64,000 bases of DNA from JBCDLI01 sp038745535 (GCA_038745535.1 JBCDLI010000006.1:1-64000), one strand, 5' to 3'. Shown: positions 1-9,785, numbered from the stretch's first letter. A program made the numbers and translations. Notes: generated from the sequence alone by a model not told the origin.

Positions 1-123
1 AGCCCATGGCATGGACAGCTTTAGAATTACATTGAAAACACGTTTTCCGTCAGAAATTAAGGTTGGCAATCGGGCAGCGATCCCTACTGTTTCGGAAAAC
101 AAAAGAGCGGGGGAGGCGCCACT

Positions 124-1587
124 TTGTTTCTTGGAATTGATCTCGGCACGTCCGGTGTCAAAATCGTTCTCGTGGACGACGATCAAAAGATTGTCGGTAG
201 CGCCGATGCGTCACTGGATGTGATGCGCCCGCACGATGGATGGAGCGAGCAGTCGCCTGCCGATTGGATCAGCGCAACAAAACGCGCGATGTCCATCTTA
301 CGCCGGGATCATGCGCATCAGATGATGATGGTTGAGGGCGTTGGTCTGTCTGGCCAGATGCACGGCGCGACGCTTTTAGACGAGGCGGATAAACCGCTGC
401 GCCCGTGCATTTTATGGAATGACACACGTAGCCATGCGCAGGCCGCTAAGCTTGACGCTATCCCTGCGTTTCGTGAAAAGACTGGAAACATCGTGTTTCC
501 CGGCTTCACTGCACCGAAGCTCGCCTGGGTGCGCGATGAAGAGCCGGAAATCTTCGCCAAGGTCAAAAAGGTGCTGTTGCCAAAGGATTATCTGCGCCTT
601 TGGCTCACAGGCGAGCACATCTCGGAAATGTCGGATAGTTCCGGCACGAGTTGGCTTAATGTCGGCCAACGCGTTTGGGATGATGAGCTGCTGGCCGCAA
701 CCGATCTGACGATCCAGCACATGCCAAAGCTCGTTGAAGGCAGCGCAGAGGCCGGGACGCTACGACCGTTTCTGGCCGCCGAGATGGGCCTGCCAGGCCA
801 CATACCGGTGGCCGGCGGAGGCGGCGACAATGCAGCATCCGCTATCGGCATGGGCACGGTCGCGAAAGGCAATGCCTTTGCTTCGCTTGGAACATCGGGC
901 GTTCTCTTTGCTGCCAACGACGCCTACTTGCCCAATGCGCAAAGCGCGGTCCACGCTTTCTGCCATGCCCTGCCTGACACGTGGCACCAGATGGGCGTGA
1001 TCCTGTCTGCAACCGACGCCTTGAACTGGTATGCTGGCATCACCGGCACAACCGCGGCCGAGCTCGCTGCAGAATGCGGCGAAACACTCCAAGGCCCCTC
1101 GGGTGCAACCTTTCTGCCCTATCTCGCGGGCGAACGCACGCCCCATAACGATGCCGTTATTCGTGGAACGTTTGCCAATCTCAGCCACGATACATCCCGG
1201 AACGTCATGACCCGCGCGGTGCTGGATGGGGTCAGTTATGCTTTCCGCGATTGTCTAGAAGCGCTCCGAGACGCAGGAACAGAACTGACCAAGGTGACAG
1301 CTGTGGGCGGCGGTTCGCGGTCAAAGTATTGGCTGGAAACACTCGCTACGGTTCTTGGTATTCCGATTGAAATTCCAGAAGACGGCGACTTTGGCGCAGC
1401 GTTTGGTGCTGCACGTTTGGCAATGATTGCGACAGGACGCGGCACGGCGGAAGAGATTTGCACACCGCCCGCTGTGACAGAGGCAATCGCGCCGAATGCA
1501 AAATTTGAAGCGGCTTACGAGGATGGGTACGCTCGCTATCGTGCGCTTTATCCCGCCGTTCGGAGTATCTTGGGAGAGAACACATGA
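124..1587 (+). CDS. xylB: Xylulokinase
   Basis: FGGY-family sugar kinase that phosphorylates D-xylulose with ATP, the second step of the isomerase pathway of xylose catabolism, in the cytosol. The 487-residue length is normal for XylB. Visible motifs are the N-terminal phosphate loop DLGTSG (residues 6-11), SGQMHG (76-81) and WNDTR (98-102) of the sugar site, a glycine-rich GGGGDN segment near residue 235 with the catalytic Asp, and YLAGERTPHND in the second domain. The start is TTG, chosen because GGGGAGG lies a few bases upstream and the protein begins exactly at the family N-terminus. The stop overlaps the xylA start (ATGA), so the two are translationally coupled. The upstream part of the operon lies outside the window. 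Confidence 0.95.
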   Translation: MFLGIDLGTSGVKIVLVDDDQKIVGSADASLDVMRPHDGWSEQSPADWISATKRAMSILRRDHAHQMMMVEGVGLSGQMHGATLLDEADKPLRPCILWNDTRSHAQAAKLDAIPAFREKTGNIVFPGFTAPKLAWVRDEEPEIFAKVKKVLLPKDYLRLWLTGEHISEMSDSSGTSWLNVGQRVWDDELLAATDLTIQHMPKLVEGSAEAGTLRPFLAAEMGLPGHIPVAGGGGDNAASAIGMGTVAKGNAFASLGTSGVLFAANDAYLPNAQSAVHAFCHALPDTWHQMGVILSATDALNWYAGITGTTAAELAAECGETLQGPSGATFLPYLAGERTPHNDAVIRGTFANLSHDTSRNVMTRAVLDGVSYAFRDCLEALRDAGTELTKVTAVGGGSRSKYWLETLATVLGIPIEIPEDGDFGAAFGAARLAMIATGRGTAEEICTPPAVTEAIAPNAKFEAAYEDGYARYRALYPAVRSILGENT

Positions 1588-2888
1588 CATTTTTCAGCGT
1601 TGAAAATCGCATCAATTATGAGGGGCCGGACAGCACCAATCCACTCGCCTTCCGCCACTATAATCCAGACGAGATCGTGGCGGACAAGCGAATGGAAGAT
1701 CACCTCCGTTTTGCGGTCTGCTACTGGCACAATTTTGTGTGGCCGGGTGGTGACCCGTTTGGCGGACAAACGTTTGATCGCCCCTGGTTTCCCGCCGATA
1801 CGATTGAGCTTGCGAAGCAAAAGGCCGACACAGCCTTCCAGATGTTCACGCTTTTGGGCGTGCCTTACTACTGCTTTCACGATGCAGACATTCGCCCCGA
1901 AGGCGTGACATTTGCGGAAACGACGCGCAATCTGGAAGAGATCGTCGACTATTTTGCAGCCAAGCAGGAAGAAACCGGCGTCAAGCTGCTTTGGGGTACG
2001 GCGAACCTGTTTTCACACCGCCGGTACATGGGCGGTGCGGCGACCAATCCTGATCCCGATGTGTTTGCCTATGGCGCGGCAACAGTGAAAACCTGCATCG
2101 ACGCAACCCAAAGATTGGGCGGTGAGAACTACGTGCTTTGGGGCGGGCGTGAAGGCTATGAAACGCTCCTCAATACAGACCTAAAGCGCGAAGATGATCA
2201 GCTGGGTCGCTTCCTCAACATGGTGGTTGAGTACAAGCACAAAATCGGTTTCACGGGCACGATCCTGATCGAACCAAAACCCCAGGAGCCGACCAAGCAT
2301 CAGTATGATTACGATGTTGCGACCGTCTACGGCTTCCTGAAGCGTCACGGGCTCGAAAATGAGGTGAAGGTCAACATCGAGCAGGGTCATGCGATCCTTG
2401 CAGGCCATTCTTTTGAACACGAACTAGCGCTGGCCAACGCGCTGGGTATTTTCGGTTCGATCGATATGAACCGAAACGACTACCAATCGGGATGGGACAC
2501 CGATCAGTTTCCGAATAGCGTGCCAGAAGTTACGCTCGCCTATTATGAGATCTTGCGCGGTGGCGGTTTCACCACCGGCGGCACCAACTTCGATGCCAAG
2601 TTGCGTCGCCAATCTATTGCGCCCGATGATCTGCTAATCGCCCACATTGGCGGCATGGACACCTGCGCGCGCGGCCTGAAAGCGGCGGCGAAGATGCTTG
2701 AAGATGGTGCATTGGAGGAGCGACGCGCAGAACGCTACGCCGGATGGGATACGCCGCAGGGCAAGGCACTGTTGACGGCAAAATCCTTGGACGATTGCGA
2801 GACCTATGTGCGCGACAGCGGCGTGGAGCCCGAGCCGCGCTCGGGCCGCCAAGAGCTGTTGGAGAATATCGTCAACCGATACGTCTAA
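1584..2888 (+). CDS. xylA: Xylose isomerase
   Basis: Converts D-xylose to D-xylulose, the substrate of the xylB kinase encoded just upstream. At 434 residues it fits the class II (long) xylose isomerases. Family landmarks are WPGGDPFGG near residue 53, WGGREGYE with a metal-site Glu region, LIEPKPQEPTKHQYDYD with metal-binding Glu and neighbouring residues, the metal-binding SIDMNRND segment and GGFTTGGTNFDAKLRR near the C-terminus. It overlaps xylB by four bases. No xylose regulator or transporter is seen on the downstream side, where the next gene is on the opposite strand. Confidence 0.97.
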   Translation: MTFFSVENRINYEGPDSTNPLAFRHYNPDEIVADKRMEDHLRFAVCYWHNFVWPGGDPFGGQTFDRPWFPADTIELAKQKADTAFQMFTLLGVPYYCFHDADIRPEGVTFAETTRNLEEIVDYFAAKQEETGVKLLWGTANLFSHRRYMGGAATNPDPDVFAYGAATVKTCIDATQRLGGENYVLWGGREGYETLLNTDLKREDDQLGRFLNMVVEYKHKIGFTGTILIEPKPQEPTKHQYDYDVATVYGFLKRHGLENEVKVNIEQGHAILAGHSFEHELALANALGIFGSIDMNRNDYQSGWDTDQFPNSVPEVTLAYYEILRGGGFTTGGTNFDAKLRRQSIAPDDLLIAHIGGMDTCARGLKAAAKMLEDGALEERRAERYAGWDTPQGKALLTAKSLDDCETYVRDSGVEPEPRSGRQELLENIVNRYV

Positions 2889-2890
2889 GC

Positions 2891-3196
2891 TCACACCGTG
2901 TATCGGCTCTTGCGATAGTGGAGCCGCATGCGCTCGAGTTCGGCGGACGCATTCACGTCCAGCGGCTCGTTTGCCAAAAACTCCACGTCTCCGCGATGTA
3001 TGCCCATGTCGCGATAGACCCAGTCTTCCTTGCCGAGCAGATTTTTGAAGGCTTGCCGGTCCTCCCACTGCTTTGAAAGCACAGCATGTCTTTGCCGACG
3101 CGCCCGATACCAGTCGCGCAATAACCTGCCGGTCGTCATAACCAGAGCAGTCAGACGACCTTCTTCAAAGCGTTCTGAATAATCGAGATGAGCCAT
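2891..3196 (-). CDS. DUF1127-domain small protein
   Basis: A 101-residue basic protein whose C-terminal half matches the DUF1127 (YjiS-like) pattern: an arginine-rich helix (WYRARRQRH), then a stretch ending in DWVYRDMGIHRGDVEFLA. In alphaproteobacteria such proteins are small, and some members of the family act in phosphate or carbon metabolism through RNA binding; a role here is not known. I chose the ATG at 3196 because GGAG lies six bases before it; longer readings from 3208 or 3262 lack such a site. It is divergent from the LysR gene at 3307 and may be under its control. Confidence 0.7.
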   Translation of the reverse strand: MAHLDYSERFEEGRLTALVMTTGRLLRDWYRARRQRHAVLSKQWEDRQAFKNLLGKEDWVYRDMGIHRGDVEFLANEPLDVNASAELERMRLHYRKSRYTV

Positions 3197-3283
3197 TTGC
3201 GTCTCCATGAGCGCGTGATTGCGCGATGGGTTGACAATGCCAAGACGGAACGCTTCAATCAAACAAATTAAATTGAGCTATTG

Positions 3284-3298
3284 TTCAGAAAATCTGAA
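3284..3298. promoter_or_regulatory. Candidate LysR-type operator (T-N11-A palindrome)
   Basis: A perfect inverted repeat, TTCAGA-AAA-TCTGAA, lies in the 110-base AT-rich gap between the DUF1127 gene and the divergent LysR gene. It contains the T-N11-A core expected of LysR-type regulator sites. It ends only eight bases before the LysR start codon, so binding there could give autorepression as well as control of the divergent gene. That it is the binding site of this particular regulator is inference. Confidence 0.4.
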
Positions 3299-3306
3299 AG
3301 ATAGAA

Positions 3307-4194
3307 ATGAACGCAGAAAATCAGAAGTTTGACGCTGCACGCGCGCAGGCCATCGACCTTGACCTGCTACGGACGTTCGTGGCGATTGCTGAAACAGGCA
3401 GCTTTTCAAAAGCGGCGGAGATGGTGCTTCGCACGCCGTCGGCGGTTTCCATGCAAGTGAAAAAACTTGAAGAGGCCCTTGGCCGGAGCGTGTTCAAACG
3501 AGACTCACGCTCGGTGGCGCTGACATCAGACGGCGAAACGCTGCTGCACTATGCCCGCCGGATGCTGGCGCTTTCCAACGAGATGATGGCGCGCTTCATT
3601 ACGCCTGATCTGGAAGGCACCGTCTGTCTTGGTGCGCCGGATGATTACGGTCAGAAGATCATGCCGCAGGTGCTGAAGCGGTTTGCCGAAACCCATCCGA
3701 ATGTGCGCGTAAATGTGGTGGTGGAGTCGTCTGAATATCTCCTGAAGCGGTTTAAAACGGGCGAAATGGACGTGATGGTCTACACGGCGCAGGATGATGG
3801 GATGGAAGAAGGCGCCATTGTGCTTCTTGAAGAAGAGTTGGTCTGGGCCGGTGTGCGCGGCGGCACTGCGCACATGCGCGATCCGCTTCCAGTTTCCATG
3901 TGGGAGGACAGTTGCGCATGGTGTCGGCAGGCGAAAAATGCACTCGATAGCAATGGGGTCGCATGGCGGACTGCTTATAAGACGTCACACACGCTGGCGC
4001 AGCGCGCGGCAATCGAGAGCGATCTGGCCGTCTCGCCATTTCCAAGAAGCTTTGTCGAAGACCCGCTGGTCATTTTGGGGGAAGATGAGGGCCTGCCTCC
4101 CCTTGAGATGTACCAAATTCGCATGCTGACGAAAGAAAATCCCGGCGCGTGCACGAAAGCAGTGGCAGAGCACGTGATTGGCTGTTTCAGCTAA
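3307..4194 (+). CDS. LysR-family transcriptional regulator
   Basis: A 295-residue LysR-type regulator. The winged helix-turn-helix covers about residues 18-77 (DLDLLRTFVAIAETGSFSKA, then PSAVSMQVKKLEEALG and VFKRDSR), followed by the linker helix and a periplasmic-binding-like effector domain that starts near GTVCLGAPDDYG. The inducer cannot be told from sequence. It is divergently transcribed from the DUF1127 gene across a gap that holds a T-N11-A palindrome. Xylose genes lie beyond that gene, but nothing in the sequence ties this regulator to xylose. Confidence 0.9.
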   Translation: MNAENQKFDAARAQAIDLDLLRTFVAIAETGSFSKAAEMVLRTPSAVSMQVKKLEEALGRSVFKRDSRSVALTSDGETLLHYARRMLALSNEMMARFITPDLEGTVCLGAPDDYGQKIMPQVLKRFAETHPNVRVNVVVESSEYLLKRFKTGEMDVMVYTAQDDGMEEGAIVLLEEELVWAGVRGGTAHMRDPLPVSMWEDSCAWCRQAKNALDSNGVAWRTAYKTSHTLAQRAAIESDLAVSPFPRSFVEDPLVILGEDEGLPPLEMYQIRMLTKENPGACTKAVAEHVIGCFS

Positions 4195-4318
4195 ACGCGT
4201 TTCGCATAAGGAAGAACGCGTAGCATTACGTACTCGCTTGTCGCCGTTTGCTGGAACATGGTTTCTCGCAATGACCGCCACCGATGATTACATCCAATCA
4301 AAGTGATTGGAGAGCATA

Positions 4319-4975
4319 ATGAGCCTGCGCATTAATGAAACCATCCCGAACCTGACCGTCGAGACTGACCAGGGCACATTCGATCTGCACGATTTTGTCG
4401 GGGGTAGCTGGACGGTGATCTTCTCGCACCCGAAAGACTTTACCCCGGTCTGCACGACAGAGTTTGGCGCAGTTGCCCAGCTTGCCGACGAGTGGGAAAA
4501 GCGCGGCACGAAAGTTATCGGCGTTTCTGTCGACAGCGTTGAAGACCACAAGAAGTGGAAAAAAGACATTGAAGCTGTTGGCGGCGCGGCGCCTAACTTC
4601 CCGATCATCGGCGACACCGATCTGACGGTCGCAAAAGCGTTTAATATGCTGCCTGCCGAAGCTGTTCTGCCCGAGGGCCGGACGCCCAACGACACGGCAA
4701 CGGTCCGTGCAGTCTTTATCATCGGGCCTGACAAGCAGTTGAAGCTGTCCATGACATACCCGATGAATGTCGGCCGCAATTTCTCCGAAGTCCTGCGTGC
4801 CCTCGATGGTCTGCAGACTGCTGCGAAGAATGCAGTCGCAACGCCTGCAAACTGGGAAGTTGGCCGCGACATCGTGATCCCGGCGACGGTCTCAGACGAA
4901 GACGCAAAAGCAAAGTTTGGCGAGTTCAAAGTGCACACGCCGTATCTTCGCACTGCAAAACTGCCTGCTGCTTAG
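4319..4975 (+). CDS. 1-Cys peroxiredoxin (Prx6 type)
   Basis: Thiol peroxidase of the Prx6/AhpC-TSA superfamily that reduces hydrogen peroxide and organic hydroperoxides in the cytosol. The peroxidatic cysteine is Cys45 in DFTPVCTTEFG. No other cysteine exists in the 218 residues, so it must be a 1-Cys enzyme that needs an external thiol reductant. The C-terminal extension (VGRDIVIPATVSDEDA and on) is typical of the Prx6 branch. The start at 4319 is preceded by GGAGAG at four bases; a TTG twelve bases upstream is in frame but less likely. Confidence 0.93.
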   Translation: MSLRINETIPNLTVETDQGTFDLHDFVGGSWTVIFSHPKDFTPVCTTEFGAVAQLADEWEKRGTKVIGVSVDSVEDHKKWKKDIEAVGGAAPNFPIIGDTDLTVAKAFNMLPAEAVLPEGRTPNDTATVRAVFIIGPDKQLKLSMTYPMNVGRNFSEVLRALDGLQTAAKNAVATPANWEVGRDIVIPATVSDEDAKAKFGEFKVHTPYLRTAKLPAA

Positions 4976-5006
4976 TTGTAGGCAAGCTGATAGGCGCGGC
5001 CTGTCG

Positions 5007-6257
5007 CTAAACTTCGACAGTTTGAAGTTTTTCGGCGACAAGTTGCGCCAATCGCTCCGCAACTTCGGCTTTCGACATTTCAGGCCAGTTTTCTGAGCCA
5101 GTGGCACGCACAATCGTGACGCGATTTTTATCGCCGCCCATCACACCACCCGCGCCGCCGATGCCGGACGACGCAGAGACGTCGTTGGCAACGATGCAGT
5201 CTGCGCCTTTGCGTTTCAGTTTCGCGGACGCGTGCTCAACCACATCCGTAGTCTCGGCGGCAAAGCCAATGACCAGCCGCGGACGTTTGGTCTCATGCTT
5301 TCCGACAGAGGCTAAAATGTCGACGTTCTCGGTTAGCGCGACATGGTTTATGCCACCCGCTGATTTTTTGATCTTCTCGCCGGCTTCATCAGCCGGACGA
5401 TAGTCAGCGACGGCGGCGACGAATATCGCTGCATCGGCAGGCAATAGCTGGTGGACAGCGTCGTGCATCTCTCCCGCGGTCGTAACAGGCACAAACGTAA
5501 CACTTTTCGGTGCCGGGATTGATACCGGACCCGAAACAAGCTGGACATTTGCCCCTAAATCAGCAAGCGCAGCGGCAATCGCGTGACCCTGCTTTCCGGA
5601 TGATCTGTTGGCAATGTAACGCACGGGATCGATGGGTTCATGGGTAGGGCCGGACGTTACTATGATCTTTTTGCCGGCTAAGGGCTTTGGGGCGTCATCA
5701 AGCAGCGACTCAACATTGGCGACGATTGCCAGCGGCTCCGACATGCGACCAACACCCGCCTCGTCGCTTTCTGCCATCTCTCCCGTTTCCGGTCCGATGA
5801 AATGGACGCCGTCGTTGAGCAGCGTTTGCGCATTGCGTTGCGTTGCGGCGTGAGACCACATTTGAGGGTTCATCGCGGGCGCGAGGAGGACAGGCTTATC
5901 GGTTGCTAAGAGCACAGCAGTTGCCAGATCATCGGCGAGCCCGTTTGCCATTTTCGCCATCAAATCGGCGGTGGCAGGTGCGATGACGATCAGGTCCGCT
6001 TCACGCGATAACCTGATGTGACCAATGTCGTGTTCAGCATCGCGGTCCCAAAGCTCGGTGAAGACCGTGTCGCCCGAAATTGCGCCAACGGCCATGGGCG
6101 TGATGAATTGTTGTGCTGCCTTTGTCATCACGCAACGGACGGACGCGCCGCGTTCGCGAAGACGTCGGATCAGATCCAGCGACTTATAAGCCGCCACCCC
6201 GCCGGAAATAACCAGCAGGATGCGCTTGCCACTCACTGTGAGATTGATTTCAGCCAT
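5007..6257 (-). CDS. coaBC: Bifunctional CoaBC (phosphopantothenoylcysteine synthetase/decarboxylase)
   Basis: Two successive steps of coenzyme A synthesis: ligation of cysteine to 4'-phosphopantothenate (CoaB, C-terminal half) and FMN-dependent decarboxylation of the product (CoaC, N-terminal half). The CoaC half shows SGGVAAYKSLDLIRRL, the flavoprotein PAMN motif (APAMNPQMW) and the segment ending GRMSEP. The CoaB half begins near GKKIIVTSGPTHEPIDPVR with NRSSGKQG, and has VAAVADYRP and KIKK of the nucleotide site. I start at 6257 (416 residues), where the conserved flavoprotein fold begins and AAGG lies upstream; a longer reading would add about 50 low-complexity residues that overlap ubiB. 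It is the last gene of the leftward ubiE-ubiB-coaBC operon. Confidence 0.93.
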   Translation of the reverse strand: MAEINLTVSGKRILLVISGGVAAYKSLDLIRRLRERGASVRCVMTKAAQQFITPMAVGAISGDTVFTELWDRDAEHDIGHIRLSREADLIVIAPATADLMAKMANGLADDLATAVLLATDKPVLLAPAMNPQMWSHAATQRNAQTLLNDGVHFIGPETGEMAESDEAGVGRMSEPLAIVANVESLLDDAPKPLAGKKIIVTSGPTHEPIDPVRYIANRSSGKQGHAIAAALADLGANVQLVSGPVSIPAPKSVTFVPVTTAGEMHDAVHQLLPADAAIFVAAVADYRPADEAGEKIKKSAGGINHVALTENVDILASVGKHETKRPRLVIGFAAETTDVVEHASAKLKRKGADCIVANDVSASSGIGGAGGVMGGDKNRVTIVRATGSENWPEMSKAEVAERLAQLVAEKLQTVEV

Positions 6258-6309
6258 CAACGGGACCTTCGGTGGGCGTCCCGCTTTATCGTTCGGCCTG
6301 TCGGAGCGG

Positions 6310-7890
6310 TCAACTGACCGCCCACGCCACGTAAACCGCGGACGCAGCAATGACGCCAAGCGCATAGCGGCCCCACCGGCTTTCGCGCGCTTCGGCCTTG
6401 CCGATTGCATTTACGGTTTCGGGCGCGAGTTTGAAGCCGTCATTGGCAGCTTTTTCGACCTCGAGCGAGAGCATCTCGGTACGCTGCGCAAGATCCGGCA
6501 ATTGTCGCGCCATGCTGACAACCGCCTGTACGCCGTCGCGGGCGTCTTTCGCGAGACCTGCTGGACCAAGGTTTTTCGTGACCCAGTCTCGTACAATTGG
6601 CTCGGACGCTTTCCACATGTTGAAGTTTGGATCGAGCATGCGGGCATTGCCCTCGGCGACGACCATGGTTTTCTGCAACAGCAGAAGTTCCGGTCGGGTC
6701 TGCATGTCGAATATCTCCGTCACATCGAAGAGCAACGTCAACAAATTACCCATGGAGATCGTGTCAGCTGGCTGATCATGGATCGGCTCGCCCACCGCGC
6801 GAAGCGCTTGCGCGAATGCTTCAACATCGTGGTGTTTGGGCACGTAGCCGGCTTCAAAGTGCACTTCCGCAATGCGGCGATAGTCGCGGCGAATGAAACC
6901 GAACAATATCTCTGCTAGGAAACGCCTTTCTCTAATGCCGATCCGGCCGGAGATGCCCATGTCGACGGCAACAATATCGCCATTTGGGTCCACGAAGAGA
7001 TTACCTGGATGCATATCGGCATGGAAGAAACCGTCGCGGACCGCATGGCGCAGGAACGACTGGATCATCTTGACGGCCAGCTCGTGCATGTCGTGACCGG
7101 CAGCGCGGATCGCTTCGAGATCATTCATCTTGATCCCGTCGACCCACTCCATGGTCAGCACGTCACGGCCTGTCCGCTCCCAGTCTACCTTTGGCACCCG
7201 GAAACCAGGATCGTTTTTCGTGTTTTCACCGATCTCGGAAAGTGCGGCTGCCTCTAGCCGAAGATCCATCTCGATGCGGGTGGACTGCGCCAGCGTCTCT
7301 GCAATTGCCACCGGGCGGAGACGACGCGAGGAGGGTATGTACTTTTCCTGCAGCTGCGCAAACGTAAAGAAGGTCTCTAGGTCCTTATCGAAGCGCTCAC
7401 GAACGCCGGGACGGACGACCTTCACCGCCACCTTGCGCTCTTTGCCGTCGCGGTCCTTTACCCATGCTGGATGAACCTGCGCAATGGACGCGGCCGCAAT
7501 GGGTGCATCAATACGGTCATAAAGTTCGGTGATCGATAGACCCAGCGAATCAACAATGCGCGCAAAGCTTTCTGCATTCGAAAAGCTCTCCATCCGGTCC
7601 TGCAGGTGCGCCAGCTCCAGCGCCATGTCCAAGCCGATAATGTCCGGTCGGGTCGCCAAAAACTGGCCAAGCTTTGCGTAGGACGGGCCAAGCCGAGCAA
7701 TTGCTGCCGTCATCCGTTCGGCATGGCCTTTGTCTTCGCTGCGCTTTCTTGCAACGGCGGTTGCTACCTTGTGCGCGGTGAGCGCGGGGCCAGCCAAACC
7801 CTGACGGGGAATCGCTGCCACGACGCCCTCGCGAGACAGAACCCAAACGGCTCTGAACAGGCGTAGAAATGCAATTGGTGACGATGCCAT
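6310..7890 (-). CDS. ubiB: UbiB, ubiquinone biosynthesis kinase-like protein
   Basis: ABC1/ADCK-family atypical kinase/ATPase required for ubiquinone synthesis at the inner membrane. Family marks are the KxGQ segment (YAKLGQFLATRPD, about residues 70-82), the alanine-rich nucleotide loop AAASIAQVHPA, the VAVKVVRPG lysine region, the HADMHPGNLF catalytic loop and VAVDMG. The C-terminus holds one hydrophobic helix (LGVIAASAVYVAWAV), as expected of UbiB membrane anchors. Length (526) is normal. It starts three bases after the ubiE stop and is followed by coaBC after about 50 bases. Confidence 0.95.
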   Translation of the reverse strand: MASSPIAFLRLFRAVWVLSREGVVAAIPRQGLAGPALTAHKVATAVARKRSEDKGHAERMTAAIARLGPSYAKLGQFLATRPDIIGLDMALELAHLQDRMESFSNAESFARIVDSLGLSITELYDRIDAPIAAASIAQVHPAWVKDRDGKERKVAVKVVRPGVRERFDKDLETFFTFAQLQEKYIPSSRRLRPVAIAETLAQSTRIEMDLRLEAAALSEIGENTKNDPGFRVPKVDWERTGRDVLTMEWVDGIKMNDLEAIRAAGHDMHELAVKMIQSFLRHAVRDGFFHADMHPGNLFVDPNGDIVAVDMGISGRIGIRERRFLAEILFGFIRRDYRRIAEVHFEAGYVPKHHDVEAFAQALRAVGEPIHDQPADTISMGNLLTLLFDVTEIFDMQTRPELLLLQKTMVVAEGNARMLDPNFNMWKASEPIVRDWVTKNLGPAGLAKDARDGVQAVVSMARQLPDLAQRTEMLSLEVEKAANDGFKLAPETVNAIGKAEARESRWGRYALGVIAASAVYVAWAVS

Positions 7891-7893
7891 CGG

Positions 7894-8670
7894 TTAGATT
7901 TTCCACCCGCTGTGAAGCGCTGCGATGCCGCCTGTGTAGTTTCGGTGCGACACCCGCGAGAAACCGGCGTTTTCAATCATTGTTGCGAAATCGCGTTGGT
8001 TGGGAAACTTGCGGATGGACTCAACCAGATACTGGTAGGGGTCGCCATCGCCTGTCACCATCTGACCTAGACGAGGGATGACGTTGAACGACCAGGCTTC
8101 GTAAAACTGTTCCAAGAGCGGGACATCTACTGCGGAGAACTCCAGACATAGAAATCTACCGCCGCGCTTCAACACGCGGTGCGCTTCACGGAGCGCTTTG
8201 TTGATGTCGGGAACATTTCGGATACCCAGCGCAATCGTGTAGGCGTCGAACGTGCGGTCTTCAAACGGCAGTTCTTCGGCATTTGCTTCCACAAAATCGA
8301 CGTTTGCGCCGATGCCTTTCTTCTCCGCGCGGTCGCGGCCGACTTCCAGCATTGAGCCGTTGATATCAAGCACGGTGACCGACGCGTTTCCGTCCGAGCG
8401 ATCCACGATACGAAACGCGATATCCCCGGTTCCGCCTGCAACGTCGAGCGATGTCCAACCCGCGCGTTTCGGCGGCGATAGCGTGGAGACCATCGCGTCT
8501 TTCCATGCGCGGTGAACGCCGACAGACATGAAATCGTTCATAAGGTCATAGCGGCTTGCAACCTTGTGGAAGACATCGTCGACCTTCGCTTGCTTCTCGC
8601 CCTCACCAACGCTCTGGAAGCCAAATGACCTCTTCATGGCATCGTCGGCACGGGTGCGTTGGTCAGACAT
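7894..8670 (-). CDS. ubiE: Ubiquinone/menaquinone C-methyltransferase UbiE
   Basis: SAM-dependent C-methyltransferase of the quinone ring. The 258-residue protein shows the UbiE signature YDLMNDFMSVGVHRAWKD, the SAM-binding loop LDVAGGTGDIAFR, the acidic residue after beta-2 (VLDINGSML) and the late motif IALGIRNVPDINKAL. It is the first gene of the leftward ubiE-ubiB-coaBC operon. In many Rhizobiales the divergent neighbour is mutM; here mutM lies almost 35 kb away, beyond the polysaccharide island. Confidence 0.96.
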   Translation of the reverse strand: MSDQRTRADDAMKRSFGFQSVGEGEKQAKVDDVFHKVASRYDLMNDFMSVGVHRAWKDAMVSTLSPPKRAGWTSLDVAGGTGDIAFRIVDRSDGNASVTVLDINGSMLEVGRDRAEKKGIGANVDFVEANAEELPFEDRTFDAYTIALGIRNVPDINKALREAHRVLKRGGRFLCLEFSAVDVPLLEQFYEAWSFNVIPRLGQMVTGDGDPYQYLVESIRKFPNQRDFATMIENAGFSRVSHRNYTGGIAALHSGWKI

Positions 8671-8807
8671 TGTTTGGTTTTCTCACGCGGTTGAAGTTCG
8701 TCGTCGGTGCAGTAACGCTAAGCGTTGCGCTTGTCACCGATAACAGACGGTGGGGACCGTGTGACACGCTTTCAAGGTTACCGTGAGAACACAGCGCAGG
8801 AGAATGA

Positions 8808-9785
8808 ATGGGAAGCAAAATCGCAGAGATGAAAAAGGCTGAGCTGCATTGCCACATCGAAGGTGCCGCGAGACCTGCATTAGCGATGGCTCAAGCACGC
8901 CGATATGGCGAAAACATCTCCGATATCGTTCAAGGCGATGGCTATGTCTGGTCTGATTTCACCGGCTTTTTGAGGTGCTATGATCGCGTGGCGCGCTTAT
9001 TTAAAACCCGCGAGGACTACACCAGACTGGCAGAAGCCTATTTGCGTGATCTTGCCGAACAGAACTGCATCTACTCGGAAATTTTCATCTCGACCGATCA
9101 TGCAATCCGTGCGGGCCTAGATCCATTCGAGTATATCGAAGGCTTGGCCGATGGAATTCAGACCGCACGGACAGAGCATGGGATCGAGTGCAGGATGATC
9201 GCGACCGGCGTTCGGCACGAGGGCCCGGAGTCAGTGCTGCAGGCTGCAAAGTTGGCGGCAGACAATCCACACCCTTTGATCACCGGTTGGGGTATGGCGG
9301 GCGATGAACGCGTGTACGAGCCGGGCGACTTTGCAAAGGCGTTCGATATTGCGCGCGACGCAGGGCTTGGTATCACGGTCCATGCCGGTGAATTTTGCGG
9401 GCCGGATCGCATCAGAGAGACACTGGAATGTTTGCGACCAGCACGGCTCGGTCATGGCGTGCGCGCGATAGAAGATAGCGCATTAGTGAACCGGATTGTG
9501 GAAGCGGAAATCGTTCTTGAGGTCTGCCCTGGCTCAAATGTGGCGCTCGGCGTTTACGCCAATTGGGCGGCTCATCCCGCAAAAGCGCTTTATGATCAGG
9601 GTGTGCTCATCACACTGAATTCCGATGATCCGCCGCATTTCAACACCTCCATCGGTCACGAGTATGAGAGCGCCAGCGCTCGGCTCGGTTTTGATGCGGA
9701 AATGCTGCGCGCTTGCACCCGCAATGCGATCAGCGCTGCTTTTTGTGCTGATGATGTGAAGGTGAAGCTGCGATCAGCGATTTAG
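8808..9785 (+). CDS. add: Adenosine deaminase
   Basis: Zinc-dependent hydrolase converting adenosine (and deoxyadenosine) to inosine in purine salvage. The 325-residue protein has the metal-binding HCHIEGA at residues 15-21, the catalytic HAGE motif, LGHG with a further zinc ligand, the ECPxSN-like segment EVCPGSN and the NSDDP motif that carries the final zinc Asp. Some relatives with this fold deaminate adenine rather than adenosine; the pattern here fits adenosine deaminase. It is divergent from ubiE. A phosphopentomutase gene of the same nucleoside-salvage theme lies on the far side of the island. Confidence 0.88.
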   Translation: MGSKIAEMKKAELHCHIEGAARPALAMAQARRYGENISDIVQGDGYVWSDFTGFLRCYDRVARLFKTREDYTRLAEAYLRDLAEQNCIYSEIFISTDHAIRAGLDPFEYIEGLADGIQTARTEHGIECRMIATGVRHEGPESVLQAAKLAADNPHPLITGWGMAGDERVYEPGDFAKAFDIARDAGLGITVHAGEFCGPDRIRETLECLRPARLGHGVRAIEDSALVNRIVEAEIVLEVCPGSNVALGVYANWAAHPAKALYDQGVLITLNSDDPPHFNTSIGHEYESASARLGFDAEMLRACTRNAISAAFCADDVKVKLRSAI